A stretch of DNA of 64,000 nt from Hanstruepera marina. GTDB taxonomy: Bacteria; Bacteroidota; Bacteroidia; Flavobacteriales; Flavobacteriaceae. A program made the translations under genes and the position numbers. Position 1 is the first letter of the stretch. Each line of letters starts with the position of its first letter. Positions 1 through 9,044 of the stretch are shown in pieces. Where the stretch lies: contig NZ_JAINVX010000003.1 of NCBI RefSeq assembly GCF_019880635.1, forward strand, positions 29,998 through 93,997, given 5' to 3'. The notes beneath the pieces were generated by a model. It was given only the letters and a program-made list of their open reading frames with translations, did not search any database and was not told the origin of the DNA.

Positions 1-1480
1 CAGTGCGTTGGATGTTGACAACGATGGCGATGGTCAAACAGAGAACGAAGGCGATTGTGATGATACCAATCCAGCAATCTATGCAGGTAACACTGAAATA
101 CCATACAATGGATTGGATGATGACTGTAATGCCGCTACACCAGACGACGATTTGGATGGTGATGGGTATTTACTATCAGAAGACTGTGATGACAACAATT
201 TCAATGTCAATCCAGGTGCAACAGAGATTCCAGACAATGGCATTGATGACGATTGTAATCCAAGCACGCCAGATAGTTCATTGGATATTGACAACGATGG
301 CGATGGTCAAACAGAGAACGAAGGTGATTGCGATGATACCAACCCAGCGATCTATGCAGGCAATGTAGAAATCCCAGACAACGGTATAGACGACGACTGT
401 AATCCAAACACGCCTGATAGTAATGATGGATGTATTGAATACACAGATGATTTTATTGTAAATCCATTAACACATTCTGGAACTGGATTTAATACGGTAT
501 CATTTGCATTGCCAAACAATAGTCAAGAGGTGTCTTTTACAATTTTTGAGATAGGACAAAAGTTACGAGGAAATCCTAATAACCAATATATAGAGTTTGT
601 GGATGTGTATTATGTTGATGAATTTGGAGCTTCGATTTTGTATAATACGTATAGTGGTTCTAATACGAGTGAAGCATCAATTTTAATTTCCGATATAGTA
701 CAATCTGTTACGGTAATGTTATATGATGGTGAAAACAATAGTTCAGGAAATTCAACTATGAATATAAGTTTTAGTCCTGTAACTTTCTGTGTCAATAACG
801 TGGCATGTGATTCAGATTCTGATGGTGATGGGGTATGTGATGACTTGGATGTTTGTGAAGGATTCGATGATATGGTTGACTCTGATACAGATGGAATACC
901 AGATGGTTGTGATGTCTGTCCAGACTCTGCAACTGATGATAACGACAATGATGGTGTATGTGATGACTTGGATGTTTGTATTGGCTTTGATGACAATATA
1001 GATACTGATGGTGATGGCGTACCAGATGGGTGTGACGTTTGTCCAAATGATGCCACAGATTCCTGTAATTCAAATGTATGTGCACCAGATCAAATATTAA
1101 TTTGCCATATGAAGAATAATGGAACCACAGTAGAAATGTGCGTAAGAGAAAACCAATTACAACGCCATTTAGATCATGGCGATACTTTAGGTAGTTGCAA
1201 CAATCAACGTGATAGCGTTTTTAATAAAGAAGAGGTTGTATTATATCCTAATCCAGTTAAGCAATCATTAACTTTAGATATTAAGAATATGACCATTACG
1301 AATGCTAAGGTTTCTATTTACAATAAATTGGGGCAGTTGGTATATCAAGACTTAAAAGTTGATAAGAATAATATATCCATTGCGATATCTAACTATATCA
1401 CTGAAGCAGGAGTGTACTTTGTCTTTATTGAACAAGATGGAGTCCGATTACAAGACCGATTTATATTTTCAAATAACTAA
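1..1480 (+). CDS. Secreted multidomain protein with MopE-type and thrombospondin-3-type Ca-binding repeats and a T9SS C-terminal sorting domain (5' end outside window)
   Basis: The frame is open at the left edge, so this is the C-terminal part of a longer protein; the TTG at 8 is not a credible start. Residue numbers count from that TTG. Residues 1-140 hold MopE-like metal-binding repeats (DNDGDG, EGDCDD, EIPDNGIDDDCN). An unassigned domain covers about 140-265. Residues 268-355 are Asp-rich thrombospondin type 3 repeats (DSDGDGVCDDLDVC). A short Cys/His segment follows (ICHMKNNG, HLDHGD). The last 75 residues look like a T9SS type A sorting domain (LYPNPVKQSLTLDI, then GVYFVFIEQDG). These domains are expected to bind calcium, and the sorting domain implies export across the outer membrane and surface attachment or release. 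Substrate or adhesive role is unknown. The first 420 bases are visibly GC-richer than the rest of the gene. Confidence 0.85.
   Translation, partial: SALDVDNDGDGQTENEGDCDDTNPAIYAGNTEIPYNGLDDDCNAATPDDDLDGDGYLLSEDCDDNNFNVNPGATEIPDNGIDDDCNPSTPDSSLDIDNDGDGQTENEGDCDDTNPAIYAGNVEIPDNGIDDDCNPNTPDSNDGCIEYTDDFIVNPLTHSGTGFNTVSFALPNNSQEVSFTIFEIGQKLRGNPNNQYIEFVDVYYVDEFGASILYNTYSGSNTSEASILISDIVQSVTVMLYDGENNSSGNSTMNISFSPVTFCVNNVACDSDSDGDGVCDDLDVCEGFDDMVDSDTDGIPDGCDVCPDSATDDNDNDGVCDDLDVCIGFDDNIDTDGDGVPDGCDVCPNDATDSCNSNVCAPDQILICHMKNNGTTVEMCVRENQLQRHLDHGDTLGSCNNQRDSVFNKEEVVLYPNPVKQSLTLDIKNMTITNAKVSIYNKLGQLVYQDLKVDKNNISIAISNYITEAGVYFVFIEQDGVRLQDRFIFSNN
17..87 (+). repeat. MopE-repeat DNA copy 1
   Basis: This 71-base unit is nearly identical to positions 290-360, with four differences. 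All four are third-codon-position synonymous changes. It encodes the DNDGDGQTENEGDCDDTNPA block. Confidence 0.85.
290..360 (+). repeat. MopE-repeat DNA copy 2
   Basis: Second copy of the 71-base unit at 17-87, in the same reading frame. The intervening repeat is much more divergent, so the two close copies are not neighbours in the repeat array. Confidence 0.85.
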
Positions 1481-1508
1481 TATTTATATAGTTGCTGTTA
1501 ATTAATTT

Positions 1509-1558
1509 GAGGAGAAGGGGGAATAGGCTACTCATTTAGAGTGCCTTTCCTCTTTTTT
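1509..1558 (+). terminator. Probable Rho-independent terminator of the T9SS protein gene
   Basis: GAGGAGA (1509-1515) can pair with TTTCCTC (1546-1552), including one G-U pair, and a run of six T follows. The loop is long (about 30 bases), so this is only a moderate candidate. Confidence 0.45.
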
Positions 1559-1596
1559 AATTATATTTATTAAACATTAACCAAATAACTAAAAAC

Positions 1597-2553
1597 ATGA
1601 AATCAAAAATTTTATTACCCATTCTAATGCTATTTTTAGTAGTTTCTTGCAAAAATGAAAATAAGAAAACAGAACCTGTAGATGAAGAAATAGTAGAAGT
1701 TGCAGAAACCATTCAAGAACCTGAAAATGTCATAGACATAGTAACTCGAAGTATGGAATTCCAAATGACAGATACTATTCCGTCAGGGTGGAATACGTTT
1801 AAGTATGACAATAAAGCCAATGAAACCCATTTTTTTAGGTTTATTAAGTTGCCAGAAAATATTTCTATAGAGAATTACAAAGAAGAAGTAGATCCTGTTT
1901 TTGAAGAAGGAATGGATTTAATTAATGAAGGGAAACCAGAAGACGGATTTGCCGCTTTTGGAAAGCTACCAGAATGGTTTGGGAAATGTGTGCCATTTGG
2001 TGGTTCGGGTTTAATTGCGCCAAAGCATTCAACTGTAACAACTTTATTACTGGATCCTGGGAATTATATCGTTGAGTGTTACGTAAAAATGCCTAATGGG
2101 AAGTTTCATTCGACTATGGGTATGATTAAGGATTTTAATGTTTCAGAAGTTAATAGTAATAATGAGCAACCTATGGAAACTGAAACTATTAGCGTAAAAG
2201 AAGATGGTTTCTATTTTAATGAAATTATTTCAAAAGGGAAACATATTTTTAAAGTTCAAGTTGAAAGTCAAAAATTACATGAGAATTTCGCATTAACCGA
2301 TGTTCATCTTGTAGAATTAGCTAACACGGCCAGTTTAGATGCTTTAGAGGCCTGGATGGTTTGGTATGACCCTAAAGGTTTTATTACGCCAGCTCCTGAT
2401 GGAGTTACTTTTTTAGGTGGTTATAATGATGATACAGAAGGAAGCGTAGGCTATTTTTATGCAGATTTAAAACCCGGAAAGTATGCCTTGATAGCCGAAG
2501 TACCTAATGCAAAAGAAAAAGGATTGTTTAAAGTATTTAACGTAACGGATTAG
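1597..2553 (+). CDS. Lipoprotein with a duplicated cupredoxin-like domain, function unknown
   Basis: 318 residues. The N-terminus is a lipoprotein signal ending in a lipobox (LVVSC, Cys18), followed by an acidic linker. Two similar halves follow, each with an opening strand, a 'PG(N/K)Y' turn and an 'FNV' end (about 55-190 and 200-318). The first half contains PGNYIVECYVKMPNGKFHS and GMIKDFNV, which resembles the Cys-His-Met loop of cupredoxins, but the Cys-His spacing is longer than in plastocyanins. The second half has lost these residues, so copper binding is doubtful. It stands alone between the upstream terminator and the convergent ribB gene, whose stop codon lies one base away. I do not recognise a specific function. 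Confidence 0.75.
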   Translation: MKSKILLPILMLFLVVSCKNENKKTEPVDEEIVEVAETIQEPENVIDIVTRSMEFQMTDTIPSGWNTFKYDNKANETHFFRFIKLPENISIENYKEEVDPVFEEGMDLINEGKPEDGFAAFGKLPEWFGKCVPFGGSGLIAPKHSTVTTLLLDPGNYIVECYVKMPNGKFHSTMGMIKDFNVSEVNSNNEQPMETETISVKEDGFYFNEIISKGKHIFKVQVESQKLHENFALTDVHLVELANTASLDALEAWMVWYDPKGFITPAPDGVTFLGGYNDDTEGSVGYFYADLKPGKYALIAEVPNAKEKGLFKVFNVTD

Positions 2554-2554
2554 A

Positions 2555-3709
2555 TTAGTAATTCACGTATTCTACAATTTCCAAACCATAACCAATCATA
2601 CCAACACGTTTGGTCTGTTCGCTATTGGAAATTAAACGCAGTTTATGAATATCTAAATCGTGTAAAATTTGAGCGCCTATACCAAAATCCTTACTATCCA
2701 TTTCAATACGTGGTGCTTTGGTAATTTGACCAGGTACTTGAGAATTTTTTAGAGTGTTTAAGCGCTTTAAAAGGTTCATAGATTGTGATTGCTGATTGAT
2801 AAAAATAATGGCACCTTTTTCTGCGTTGTTAATTACGCGAAACATATCATCCAGTTTTTGTTCAGCATTGTTGGTTAAGGTGCCCAATATATCATGGTTA
2901 ACTAGGGTAGCGTTTACACGTGTTAAAACAGGCTCTTCAGCAGACCAACTACCTTTTGATAGTGCAATATGAACTTGATTGTTTGTAGTTTGCTTATAGG
3001 CTCTTAATCGGTATTTGCCAAAACGTGTCTCTAATTCAAAATCTTCAATTTTTTCAATAAGAGAATCGTGCTGCATGCGATAAGCTACTAAATCTTCTAT
3101 CGACACGATTTTCAAGTCAAATTTTTTAGCGACTTTAATTAGTTGCGGCAAACGTGCCATAGTCCCATCTTCATTCATGATTTCAACAATAACACCGGCT
3201 GGTTTTAAACCGGCCAATCGGGCGAAATCTATTGCTGCTTCGGTATGTCCAGTACGTCTTAAAACGCCTCCTTCTCGAGCCACTAATGGAAAAATATGAC
3301 CAGGGCGAGCAAGATCAAATGATTTGGTTTCTGGGTCAACCAGCGCTTTAACGGTTTTGGCTCGATCACTAGCCGAAATACCTGTTGTGACACCATTTCC
3401 ACGTAAATCTACAGATATGGTGAAAGCCGTTTCCATTGGATCGGTGTTGTTGTTCACCATCATACCTAATTCTAATGCTTTACAACGTTTTTCTGTCAAT
3501 GGTGTACAGATTAAACCACGGCCATGCGTTGCCATAAAGTTTATCATTTCAGGTGTAACTTTTTCGGCTGCAGCCAAAAAATCGCCTTCATTTTCACGGT
3601 TTTCATCATCTACTACAATAATGACTTTACCTTGACGAATGTCATTAATGGCATCTTCAATTCTATCCAACGTAATAGTTTTATTCGATTCGGTTTTGAT
3701 CGTAGACAT
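2555..3709 (-). CDS. ribB: 3,4-dihydroxy-2-butanone-4-phosphate synthase with a degenerate GTP cyclohydrolase II-like domain (RibBA-type)
   Basis: Residues 1-200 are a complete RibB domain (VVDDENRENEGDFL, THGRGLICTPL, RPGHIFPLVAREGGVLRRTGHTEA). It converts ribulose 5-phosphate to the four-carbon riboflavin precursor and formate. Residues 205-384 align with GTP cyclohydrolase II, but the segment that normally carries the three zinc cysteines (SECLTGDALFSLRCDCG in E. coli) reads NATLVNHDILGTLTNNAEQ. The catalytic QEGRNIG motif is also replaced (QQSQSMN). The second domain is therefore unlikely to be catalytic, and a separate ribA is expected elsewhere. I start at the ATG at 3709 (MSTIKTES); the frame extends to a TTG at 3730, but a -7 promoter box (3728-3735) covers that site. 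Confidence 0.93.
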   Translation of the reverse strand: MSTIKTESNKTITLDRIEDAINDIRQGKVIIVVDDENRENEGDFLAAAEKVTPEMINFMATHGRGLICTPLTEKRCKALELGMMVNNNTDPMETAFTISVDLRGNGVTTGISASDRAKTVKALVDPETKSFDLARPGHIFPLVAREGGVLRRTGHTEAAIDFARLAGLKPAGVIVEIMNEDGTMARLPQLIKVAKKFDLKIVSIEDLVAYRMQHDSLIEKIEDFELETRFGKYRLRAYKQTTNNQVHIALSKGSWSAEEPVLTRVNATLVNHDILGTLTNNAEQKLDDMFRVINNAEKGAIIFINQQSQSMNLLKRLNTLKNSQVPGQITKAPRIEMDSKDFGIGAQILHDLDIHKLRLISNSEQTKRVGMIGYGLEIVEYVNY

Positions 3710-3727
3710 AACAATGTAATTGAGTTG

Positions 3728-3735
3728 CAAAGATA
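3728..3735 (-). promoter_or_regulatory. Flavobacterial -7 promoter element of ribB
   Basis: On the minus strand this reads TATCTTTG, a perfect match to TAnnTTTG. Its position leaves a leader of roughly 12 bases before the ATG at 3709. The -33 TTG element is not convincing at normal spacing. Confidence 0.5.
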
Positions 3736-3745
3736 TTGCTTATTT

Positions 3746-5566
3746 TCAACTTTCAGGTAAGACCGCTTTTAATTTATTTCGTCTGAAATAATAAATAACA
3801 GGGTAAAAAATCAAGCTTAAGAGTGTTGGAATAATACCTTGAATAAATAATTTAGTTTGAATGAGGTTCAGTATTTTTGACATTGCCCAACGTTCCTGAA
3901 AGAAATAGATCGTGTAAACAATCCAAGAAATGACACTTAATTGAATACTTATTTCTGCAAATTCAGGTAGTTTATTGTTTCTGAAAATAAAAAATAGAAT
4001 TAAAGATATTAACCCAAAGCCATAGAATACAATAGCAATTCTGCTAATAGATTTATAGTTTTTGTATAGGGGTAAAAATGTTTTTTTAATTTCAGGTTCT
4101 AATTTAAGTTCTGATGGTTGTGTTTCAGAATCCCCTTTGTTTTTTACGATTTTTGAGCTTACTAATTTTTTTAATGGCTCTATTATATGGTCGAATTCAA
4201 ATAGACCTCTGTCTGCAGTAGCTCTTTTTGTCAAGTAAACTCCCAATGGTAACATAATTAACGTGGAGAACCACGAAGCAAATACAGGATTTAAACTACC
4301 ATCTTTCGCACTGTTCTTTGCGAAAATCCCAATAAAGTGATAGGTAAGGAATAACAAAATAGCAATTACCATTGGTAGACCTATACCACCTTTTCTAATT
4401 AAAGCCCCTAGCGGTGCACCAACAAAAAATAAAATGATACAGGCAAATCCTAAAGCTAATTTTTCATGTAAAGCAATAATATGTTTATTTAACCATATGT
4501 TTTTGTCTTGAAAGTGTTTGTCTTTAATTTCAACAATTTGCATAGAGCTTTTTGTTGCATTAATAGCCATATCCAGTAATTGCACCTTTTTTCTATTTGA
4601 AAATAATGATAGCACATCACCATTAAAAACTGTGTCTTTTTTAGTGTTTACGCCAACATTTAAAACAGGTAGGTTGGAACGGTTATACAAACTTGTTGCA
4701 AATTCAGAATATTCATTATTAAGCCCCGTATGTAAGCTGTCAATAGTATAGTTTAAATCTGAAATGTTAAGCATGTTGTATTTGTCAGAAATATTTTTTT
4801 CATCCAAATCTTCTTGATTTAATCCCGATAAATCAATATTAATCGTGTACTTTTTAAAGAAACTTTTTGTCATGGGATGACGCAAGCGCTCTTTTGAGTC
4901 TTTTGGTGGGGAATCGTCATAAAAATAGCCATCATAAAGAATAAACTTAAGTACGTCTGAATCTTCATTACCAATTAGTTCGCCTGTTTTTGATATTATA
5001 GTGGTGTAGTTACCAATACCATTACCAGTTTTTTTATGCATGACAACGCTATCTAAAAATTGCCCTCTGTCACCATGTTTGTTTGCTACTTTTATGTTGT
5101 AATCCATAACCTCGTTAAACTGGCCTTCGGCTATAGCCATGGCAGGTTTCAACTTGGCAATATTTTTTCTTAAGTTATAGGAATTAATTTCTGCCCAAGG
5201 GATAACATTATTTGAAAAAAAGAACGTTGTAATACCTAATACTACAATAAATATACTTAAACCAGCCATAGAGCGTTGGAGTGAAATTCCAGTCGACTTC
5301 ATGGCGGCGAACTCATAGTTTTCGGCAAAACTTCCAAAGACCATAATGGATGCCAATAGTATGGTAAGTGGTAATACTAAAGGAATCAGCTTTGGTGTAA
5401 AGTAAAATAAAAACTTTGCAACAACAATTATATCTAAATCTTTACCAGCCAACTCTTTTATGTAGAGCCAGATAGTTTGTAAAACAAAAATCAGCATGAG
5501 AATTACAAACACGCTGATAAAAGTTTTTAGGTATGTAGATAGTATGTATCGATCTAAAATTTTCAA
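3746..5566 (-). CDS. LptF/LptG-family (YjgP/YjgQ) lipopolysaccharide export permease
   Basis: 606 residues, much longer than the roughly 360 of E. coli LptF/LptG. Three N-terminal membrane segments (about 12-120, opening MKILDRYILSTYLKTF) are followed by a periplasmic domain (about 125-360). More membrane segments follow (about 370-440, GFACIILFFVGAPLGALIRKGGIG is the signature area). A C-terminal extension with further hydrophobic segments fills 450-606. Family knowledge: these permeases work with LptB to extract LPS from the inner membrane and pass it to the LptC/LptA bridge. The start is a TTG seven bases after the lolA stop. LolA (lipoprotein carrier) directly upstream makes an outer-membrane biogenesis operon likely. 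Whether it is the LptF or the LptG equivalent cannot be told here. Confidence 0.85.
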   Translation of the reverse strand: MKILDRYILSTYLKTFISVFVILMLIFVLQTIWLYIKELAGKDLDIIVVAKFLFYFTPKLIPLVLPLTILLASIMVFGSFAENYEFAAMKSTGISLQRSMAGLSIFIVVLGITTFFFSNNVIPWAEINSYNLRKNIAKLKPAMAIAEGQFNEVMDYNIKVANKHGDRGQFLDSVVMHKKTGNGIGNYTTIISKTGELIGNEDSDVLKFILYDGYFYDDSPPKDSKERLRHPMTKSFFKKYTINIDLSGLNQEDLDEKNISDKYNMLNISDLNYTIDSLHTGLNNEYSEFATSLYNRSNLPVLNVGVNTKKDTVFNGDVLSLFSNRKKVQLLDMAINATKSSMQIVEIKDKHFQDKNIWLNKHIIALHEKLALGFACIILFFVGAPLGALIRKGGIGLPMVIAILLFLTYHFIGIFAKNSAKDGSLNPVFASWFSTLIMLPLGVYLTKRATADRGLFEFDHIIEPLKKLVSSKIVKNKGDSETQPSELKLEPEIKKTFLPLYKNYKSISRIAIVFYGFGLISLILFFIFRNNKLPEFAEISIQLSVISWIVYTIYFFQERWAMSKILNLIQTKLFIQGIIPTLLSLIFYPVIYYFRRNKLKAVLPES

Positions 5567-5573
5567 ATGCTAC

Positions 5574-6221
5574 CTAATCTAATTTATTGATATAATAATC
5601 TTTGTATTTACTCGCATCAAAAGTAAATAAGGTTTTTGATAACGGTTCGTTTGTTTTAAAAGAATTAACAGTTAAAGTGGTTTTTATGCCATCTTTACCT
5701 GTTTGAATTAAGTTATAGATATGATTTGTTTTAGCATCAATACCTAAAAGAATATTTTTTATTTCAGAATTAGAGTCGATAGGCGTCAATTTTACATATT
5801 GAATTTTCCTACCTTGAACATTCTGAACAATATCCATATTATAGGTATAGCCATCTTCATAAAACGATAGCATTTTACTTGGCGTAACATTGGAGTCGTC
5901 TTCAGTATTTTCACTCGAAATAGTCACCTCTTCATCTTCAGGGCTTATGCTGTATAGTGTTTTACCATCGTACATTCTAGTTATGCCGAGAATGTTTAAA
6001 AGATATTTATCGCCTTGTATTATGACATCCCCTCGTGTTTCTTGCCTAACGTTTTCCGCTACATTATTAAGCACATACTTAAAATCGATAGATATGTTAT
6101 TGTAGCTTTTAACTTTTTCTGAAACTTTGTTTAAAAGCGCAATAGCTTCTTGGTCTTGCGCAAAAGCGAAACTTGAAAACAATATTATACAAGCCGTAAC
6201 TAACCTTTTCATTATATTCAT
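5574..6221 (-). CDS. lolA: Outer-membrane lipoprotein carrier protein LolA
   Basis: About 215 residues. A signal peptide (MKRLVTACIILFSSFAFAQ) is followed by a LolA-type fold: an early amphipathic helix (ALLNKVSEKVKSYNNISIDF), the strand GDVIIQGDKYLLNI, GITRMYDGKTLYSI, and a C-terminal strand region. LolA carries lipoproteins through the periplasm to the outer membrane. The frame also opens at an ATG at 6242 that overlaps the ftsK stop codon. I prefer the ATG at 6221 (or 6212) because it gives a normal signal peptide. It lies between ftsK and the lptF/G-like gene on the same strand with gaps of only a few bases, so co-transcription is likely. Confidence 0.85.
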   Translation of the reverse strand: MNIMKRLVTACIILFSSFAFAQDQEAIALLNKVSEKVKSYNNISIDFKYVLNNVAENVRQETRGDVIIQGDKYLLNILGITRMYDGKTLYSISPEDEEVTISSENTEDDSNVTPSKMLSFYEDGYTYNMDIVQNVQGRKIQYVKLTPIDSNSEIKNILLGIDAKTNHIYNLIQTGKDGIKTTLTVNSFKTNEPLSKTLFTFDASKYKDYYINKLD

Positions 6222-6228
6222 TTTTATA

Positions 6229-8601
6229 TTATTGACCTTCATTGTCTAATAGTTGATTAAGTGCTGTTAAATCAGGGACTAATACTTGTCGTGCTTTACT
6301 ACCTTCAAAACCTCCAACAATACCAGCAGCTTCTAGTTGGTCTATTAATCTACCTGCTCTATTGTAACCTAATTTTAATTTTCGTTGCAATAAAGATGCC
6401 GAACCTTGTTGCGCTGTTACAATAATTTCAGCAGCATCCCTAAATAGCGCATCTCTATCGTTTATATCAATATCAAGACTTGTGCCACTTTCTTCACCAA
6501 CATATTCTGGTAACATATAGGCGTCTGGATAAGCTTTTTGTGCCCCAATAAAGTCGGTTATTTTTTCAACTTCTGGTGTATCTACAAAGGCGCATTGTAT
6601 ACGAATCATATCGTTGCCTTGTGTATATAGCATATCGCCACGACCTATAAGTTGATCGGCTCCAGATCCATCTAGAATTGTTCTGGAATCAATTTTTGAG
6701 GTTACCCTAAACGCAATACGCGCAGGGAAATTAGCCTTTATAATACCCGTAATAACGTTTACTGATGGTCTTTGGGTGGCTATAATAAGGTGAATCCCGA
6801 TTGCTCGAGCCAATTGAGCTAAACGTGCAATTGGTGTTTCAACTTCCTTACCAGCTGTCATGATTAAATCGGCAAACTCGTCAACAACCAAAACAATGTA
6901 GGGCAAAAATTGATGCCCATCATTCGGATTTAATTTACGGGCTTTAAATTTAGCATTGTATTCAGCGATATTTCTACATAGTGCATTTTTTAGCAACTCA
7001 TAACGGTTGTCCATTTCAATACACAAGGAGTTAAGTGTATTGATAACTTTAGTATTGTCTGTAATAATAGCATCTTCGCTATCGGGTAATTTAGCTAAAT
7101 AATGACGTTCAATCTTATTGAAAAGTGTTAATTCTACTTTCTTTGGATCAACAAGAACAAACTTCACTTCGGCAGGATGCTTTTTGTATAATAGAGATGT
7201 TAGAACAGCATTTAATCCAACAGATTTACCTTGACCCGTTGCACCAGCCATAAGTAAATGCGGCATTTTGGCTAAATCAACTACAAAAGTTTCATTGCTA
7301 ATGGTTTTTCCTAAAGCAATAGGCAGTTGCATTTCAGATTTTTGAAATTTTTGTGACGCAATTACCGAACGCATAGAAACTATAGTAGAATTTTTATTTG
7401 GTACTTCAATACCTATGGTTCCTTTTCCTGGAATAGGTGCAATAATACGTATCCCTAAAGCTGATAGTGATAAAGCAATATCATCTTCAAGGTTTTTGAT
7501 TTTAGAAATTCGGACACCGGCTTCAGGAATTATTTCATACAACGTTACTGTTGGACCAATTGTCGCCTTAATATTTGAAATGCCAATTTTATAATTGTTG
7601 AGTGTTTCAACAATTCTATTTTTGTTTTCTTCTAACTCTTCTTGATTGATTGTAATACCCTCGGTATCATATTTTTTTAAGAGTTCTAAAGAAGGAAATT
7701 GGTAATTGCTTAATTCTAATGTTGGGTCAAACTGCCCAAAATCTTCAACAAGTTTGTTTGCTAAATTATCAGTTTCAGAAATTTCTTCTTCAAACTTTTC
7801 TACCTCAATCTCTACTTCCGTTTCTTCTTTTGGCTTTGAAGGTTCTATTGAAATACTCGGTTTAATAGTAGTTTCTTCGTTAGTTGTTGGTTTATCGACT
7901 TCTAAATCAAAAGCTGCTTTTATGTCTTCAGCCTCTGCGGTTAAATTATTGTCCAAATTAACCGATGTATTAGATTCAATGCTATCATCAGTATCATCAG
8001 ACAGCTCTTTGGCTGCAGATTTAAATAGTTTTTTAAAACTTTCTGGAGTCATTTTAAAGCGGATGGCCAAATACACAATAAGCACAAAAGCAAGTAGGAA
8101 AATAGTGCCTATTTTCCCAAGATAAGTTTGAATAAAGGTGTTGATTTCGTAACCTACCGTTCCACCTAAATCATCGTTAAACTCATTAAAAAATCCAAAC
8201 AGAACAGAAAACCATATTACAATAATAGTACCCCAAAACCAATGTTTGCGAAGCTTTACCTTATTAGCATTTGTTAGGGTAAAAACACCTGATAGAAAAA
8301 TTAAGCCAGAAAAAATAAAAGCAGAAATGCCAAATCCACGATGTATGAAAAAGTCGCTTAACCAAGCTCCTGTTTTGTTAAGCCAATTTTGGGATTCCAC
8401 TTGTCTTGAACTAAACTCATCAAGTGTGCTTTGGTCTATTTTGCCAGTAAAAAAGTAAGAAACAAATGATATAAATAGGAGTAGCCCTAAAATAATTAAC
8501 AAGCTACCAAGAATAAGTCTTTGCTGGCTAGATAATTTAAAGCTTGGTGCTTTAAATTTCGATTTGGTTTCTTTTTTACTTTTAGTTTTTTTCTTGGCCA
8601 T
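6229..8601 (-). CDS. ftsK: DNA translocase FtsK (SpoIIIE/FtsK family)
   Basis: 790 residues. A Lys-rich start is followed by four or five membrane segments (about 28-185), an acidic linker (about 195-290), an FtsK alpha/beta motor domain and a C-terminal gamma winged helix (about 720-785). The Walker A motif is GATGQGKSVGLN (about residue 450) and the Walker B is IVLVVDEFADLI. The gamma domain (AEIIVTAQQGSASLLQRKLKLGYNR in two parts) recognises polar KOPS-like DNA in other bacteria. The protein pumps chromosome ends through the closing septum and activates dif recombination. The linker is short compared with E. coli FtsK (1329 residues), which is usual for this phylum. Confidence 0.97.
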   Translation of the reverse strand: MAKKKTKSKKETKSKFKAPSFKLSSQQRLILGSLLIILGLLLFISFVSYFFTGKIDQSTLDEFSSRQVESQNWLNKTGAWLSDFFIHRGFGISAFIFSGLIFLSGVFTLTNANKVKLRKHWFWGTIIVIWFSVLFGFFNEFNDDLGGTVGYEINTFIQTYLGKIGTIFLLAFVLIVYLAIRFKMTPESFKKLFKSAAKELSDDTDDSIESNTSVNLDNNLTAEAEDIKAAFDLEVDKPTTNEETTIKPSISIEPSKPKEETEVEIEVEKFEEEISETDNLANKLVEDFGQFDPTLELSNYQFPSLELLKKYDTEGITINQEELEENKNRIVETLNNYKIGISNIKATIGPTVTLYEIIPEAGVRISKIKNLEDDIALSLSALGIRIIAPIPGKGTIGIEVPNKNSTIVSMRSVIASQKFQKSEMQLPIALGKTISNETFVVDLAKMPHLLMAGATGQGKSVGLNAVLTSLLYKKHPAEVKFVLVDPKKVELTLFNKIERHYLAKLPDSEDAIITDNTKVINTLNSLCIEMDNRYELLKNALCRNIAEYNAKFKARKLNPNDGHQFLPYIVLVVDEFADLIMTAGKEVETPIARLAQLARAIGIHLIIATQRPSVNVITGIIKANFPARIAFRVTSKIDSRTILDGSGADQLIGRGDMLYTQGNDMIRIQCAFVDTPEVEKITDFIGAQKAYPDAYMLPEYVGEESGTSLDIDINDRDALFRDAAEIIVTAQQGSASLLQRKLKLGYNRAGRLIDQLEAAGIVGGFEGSKARQVLVPDLTALNQLLDNEGQ

Positions 8602-8620
8602 TCAAGCATTGTTAGTTTAG

Positions 8621-8628
8621 CAAAAATA
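8621..8628 (-). promoter_or_regulatory. -7 promoter element of the ftsK-lolA-lptF/G unit
   Basis: On the minus strand it reads TATTTTTG (TAnnTTTG), 20 bases before the ftsK ATG. No clear -33 TTG was seen. Confidence 0.4.
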
Positions 8629-8663
8629 CAAATTACTAACGTTTATCCTAAAGCAAATAGTAT

Positions 8664-9032
8664 TTAAAAAGCTTTTGGAAAATATATGATTATCCCTACA
8701 ATTATTGCTGTTATAGCCATAATAAAAACCGCACCTGCAGAAATATCTTTTATCAATCCAATTTTGGGATGTTTTTCTGGATGAATAAAGTCAGATATTT
8801 TTTCAATAGCAGTATTAATGCTTTCTACGGCAATAATTAAACCTATAGTTAAGCATTGAATTACCCACTCCATTTTGGTCAGTCCGAAATAAAATCCTGC
8901 AATGGTCAAAAGAACACCAATAGATACTTGGATTTTGATGCTAGCTTCTGTCGTGATTAAAAACCAAGCACCTTTAAAAGCATATTTGATACTTTTTAAT
9001 CGATTGACTAAAAATGTTTCTTTTTTTACCAT
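8664..9032 (-). CDS. dgkA: Diacylglycerol kinase / undecaprenol kinase family protein DgkA
   Basis: 122 residues, the usual length for this trimeric membrane kinase. Three membrane segments are visible (about 33-50, 56-70 and 95-118). The family signature is present as VESINTAIEKISDFI followed by KDISAGAVF, which contains the conserved Glu, Asn, Asp and Lys-Asp residues of the active site. Members phosphorylate diacylglycerol or undecaprenol to recycle lipid carriers; the DgkA sub-type cannot be fixed from this alone. It lies 12 bases downstream of tpx on the same strand and 62 bases before ftsK, so it may be transcribed with tpx. Confidence 0.9.
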   Translation of the reverse strand: MVKKETFLVNRLKSIKYAFKGAWFLITTEASIKIQVSIGVLLTIAGFYFGLTKMEWVIQCLTIGLIIAVESINTAIEKISDFIHPEKHPKIGLIKDISAGAVFIMAITAIIVGIIIYFPKAF

Positions 9033-9044
9033 GTAAGCAATTAA

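Noticed and set aside
1..420. CRISPR-like or satellite repeats at the left end
   Set aside because: The repeats are coding, keep the reading frame and have no unique spacers of constant length.
3..1085. Overlapping reading frames on both strands across the first gene
   Set aside because: They are by-products of the strongly periodic Asp/Gly-rich repeat DNA; only the frame ending at 1480 has repeats and a T9SS sorting domain.
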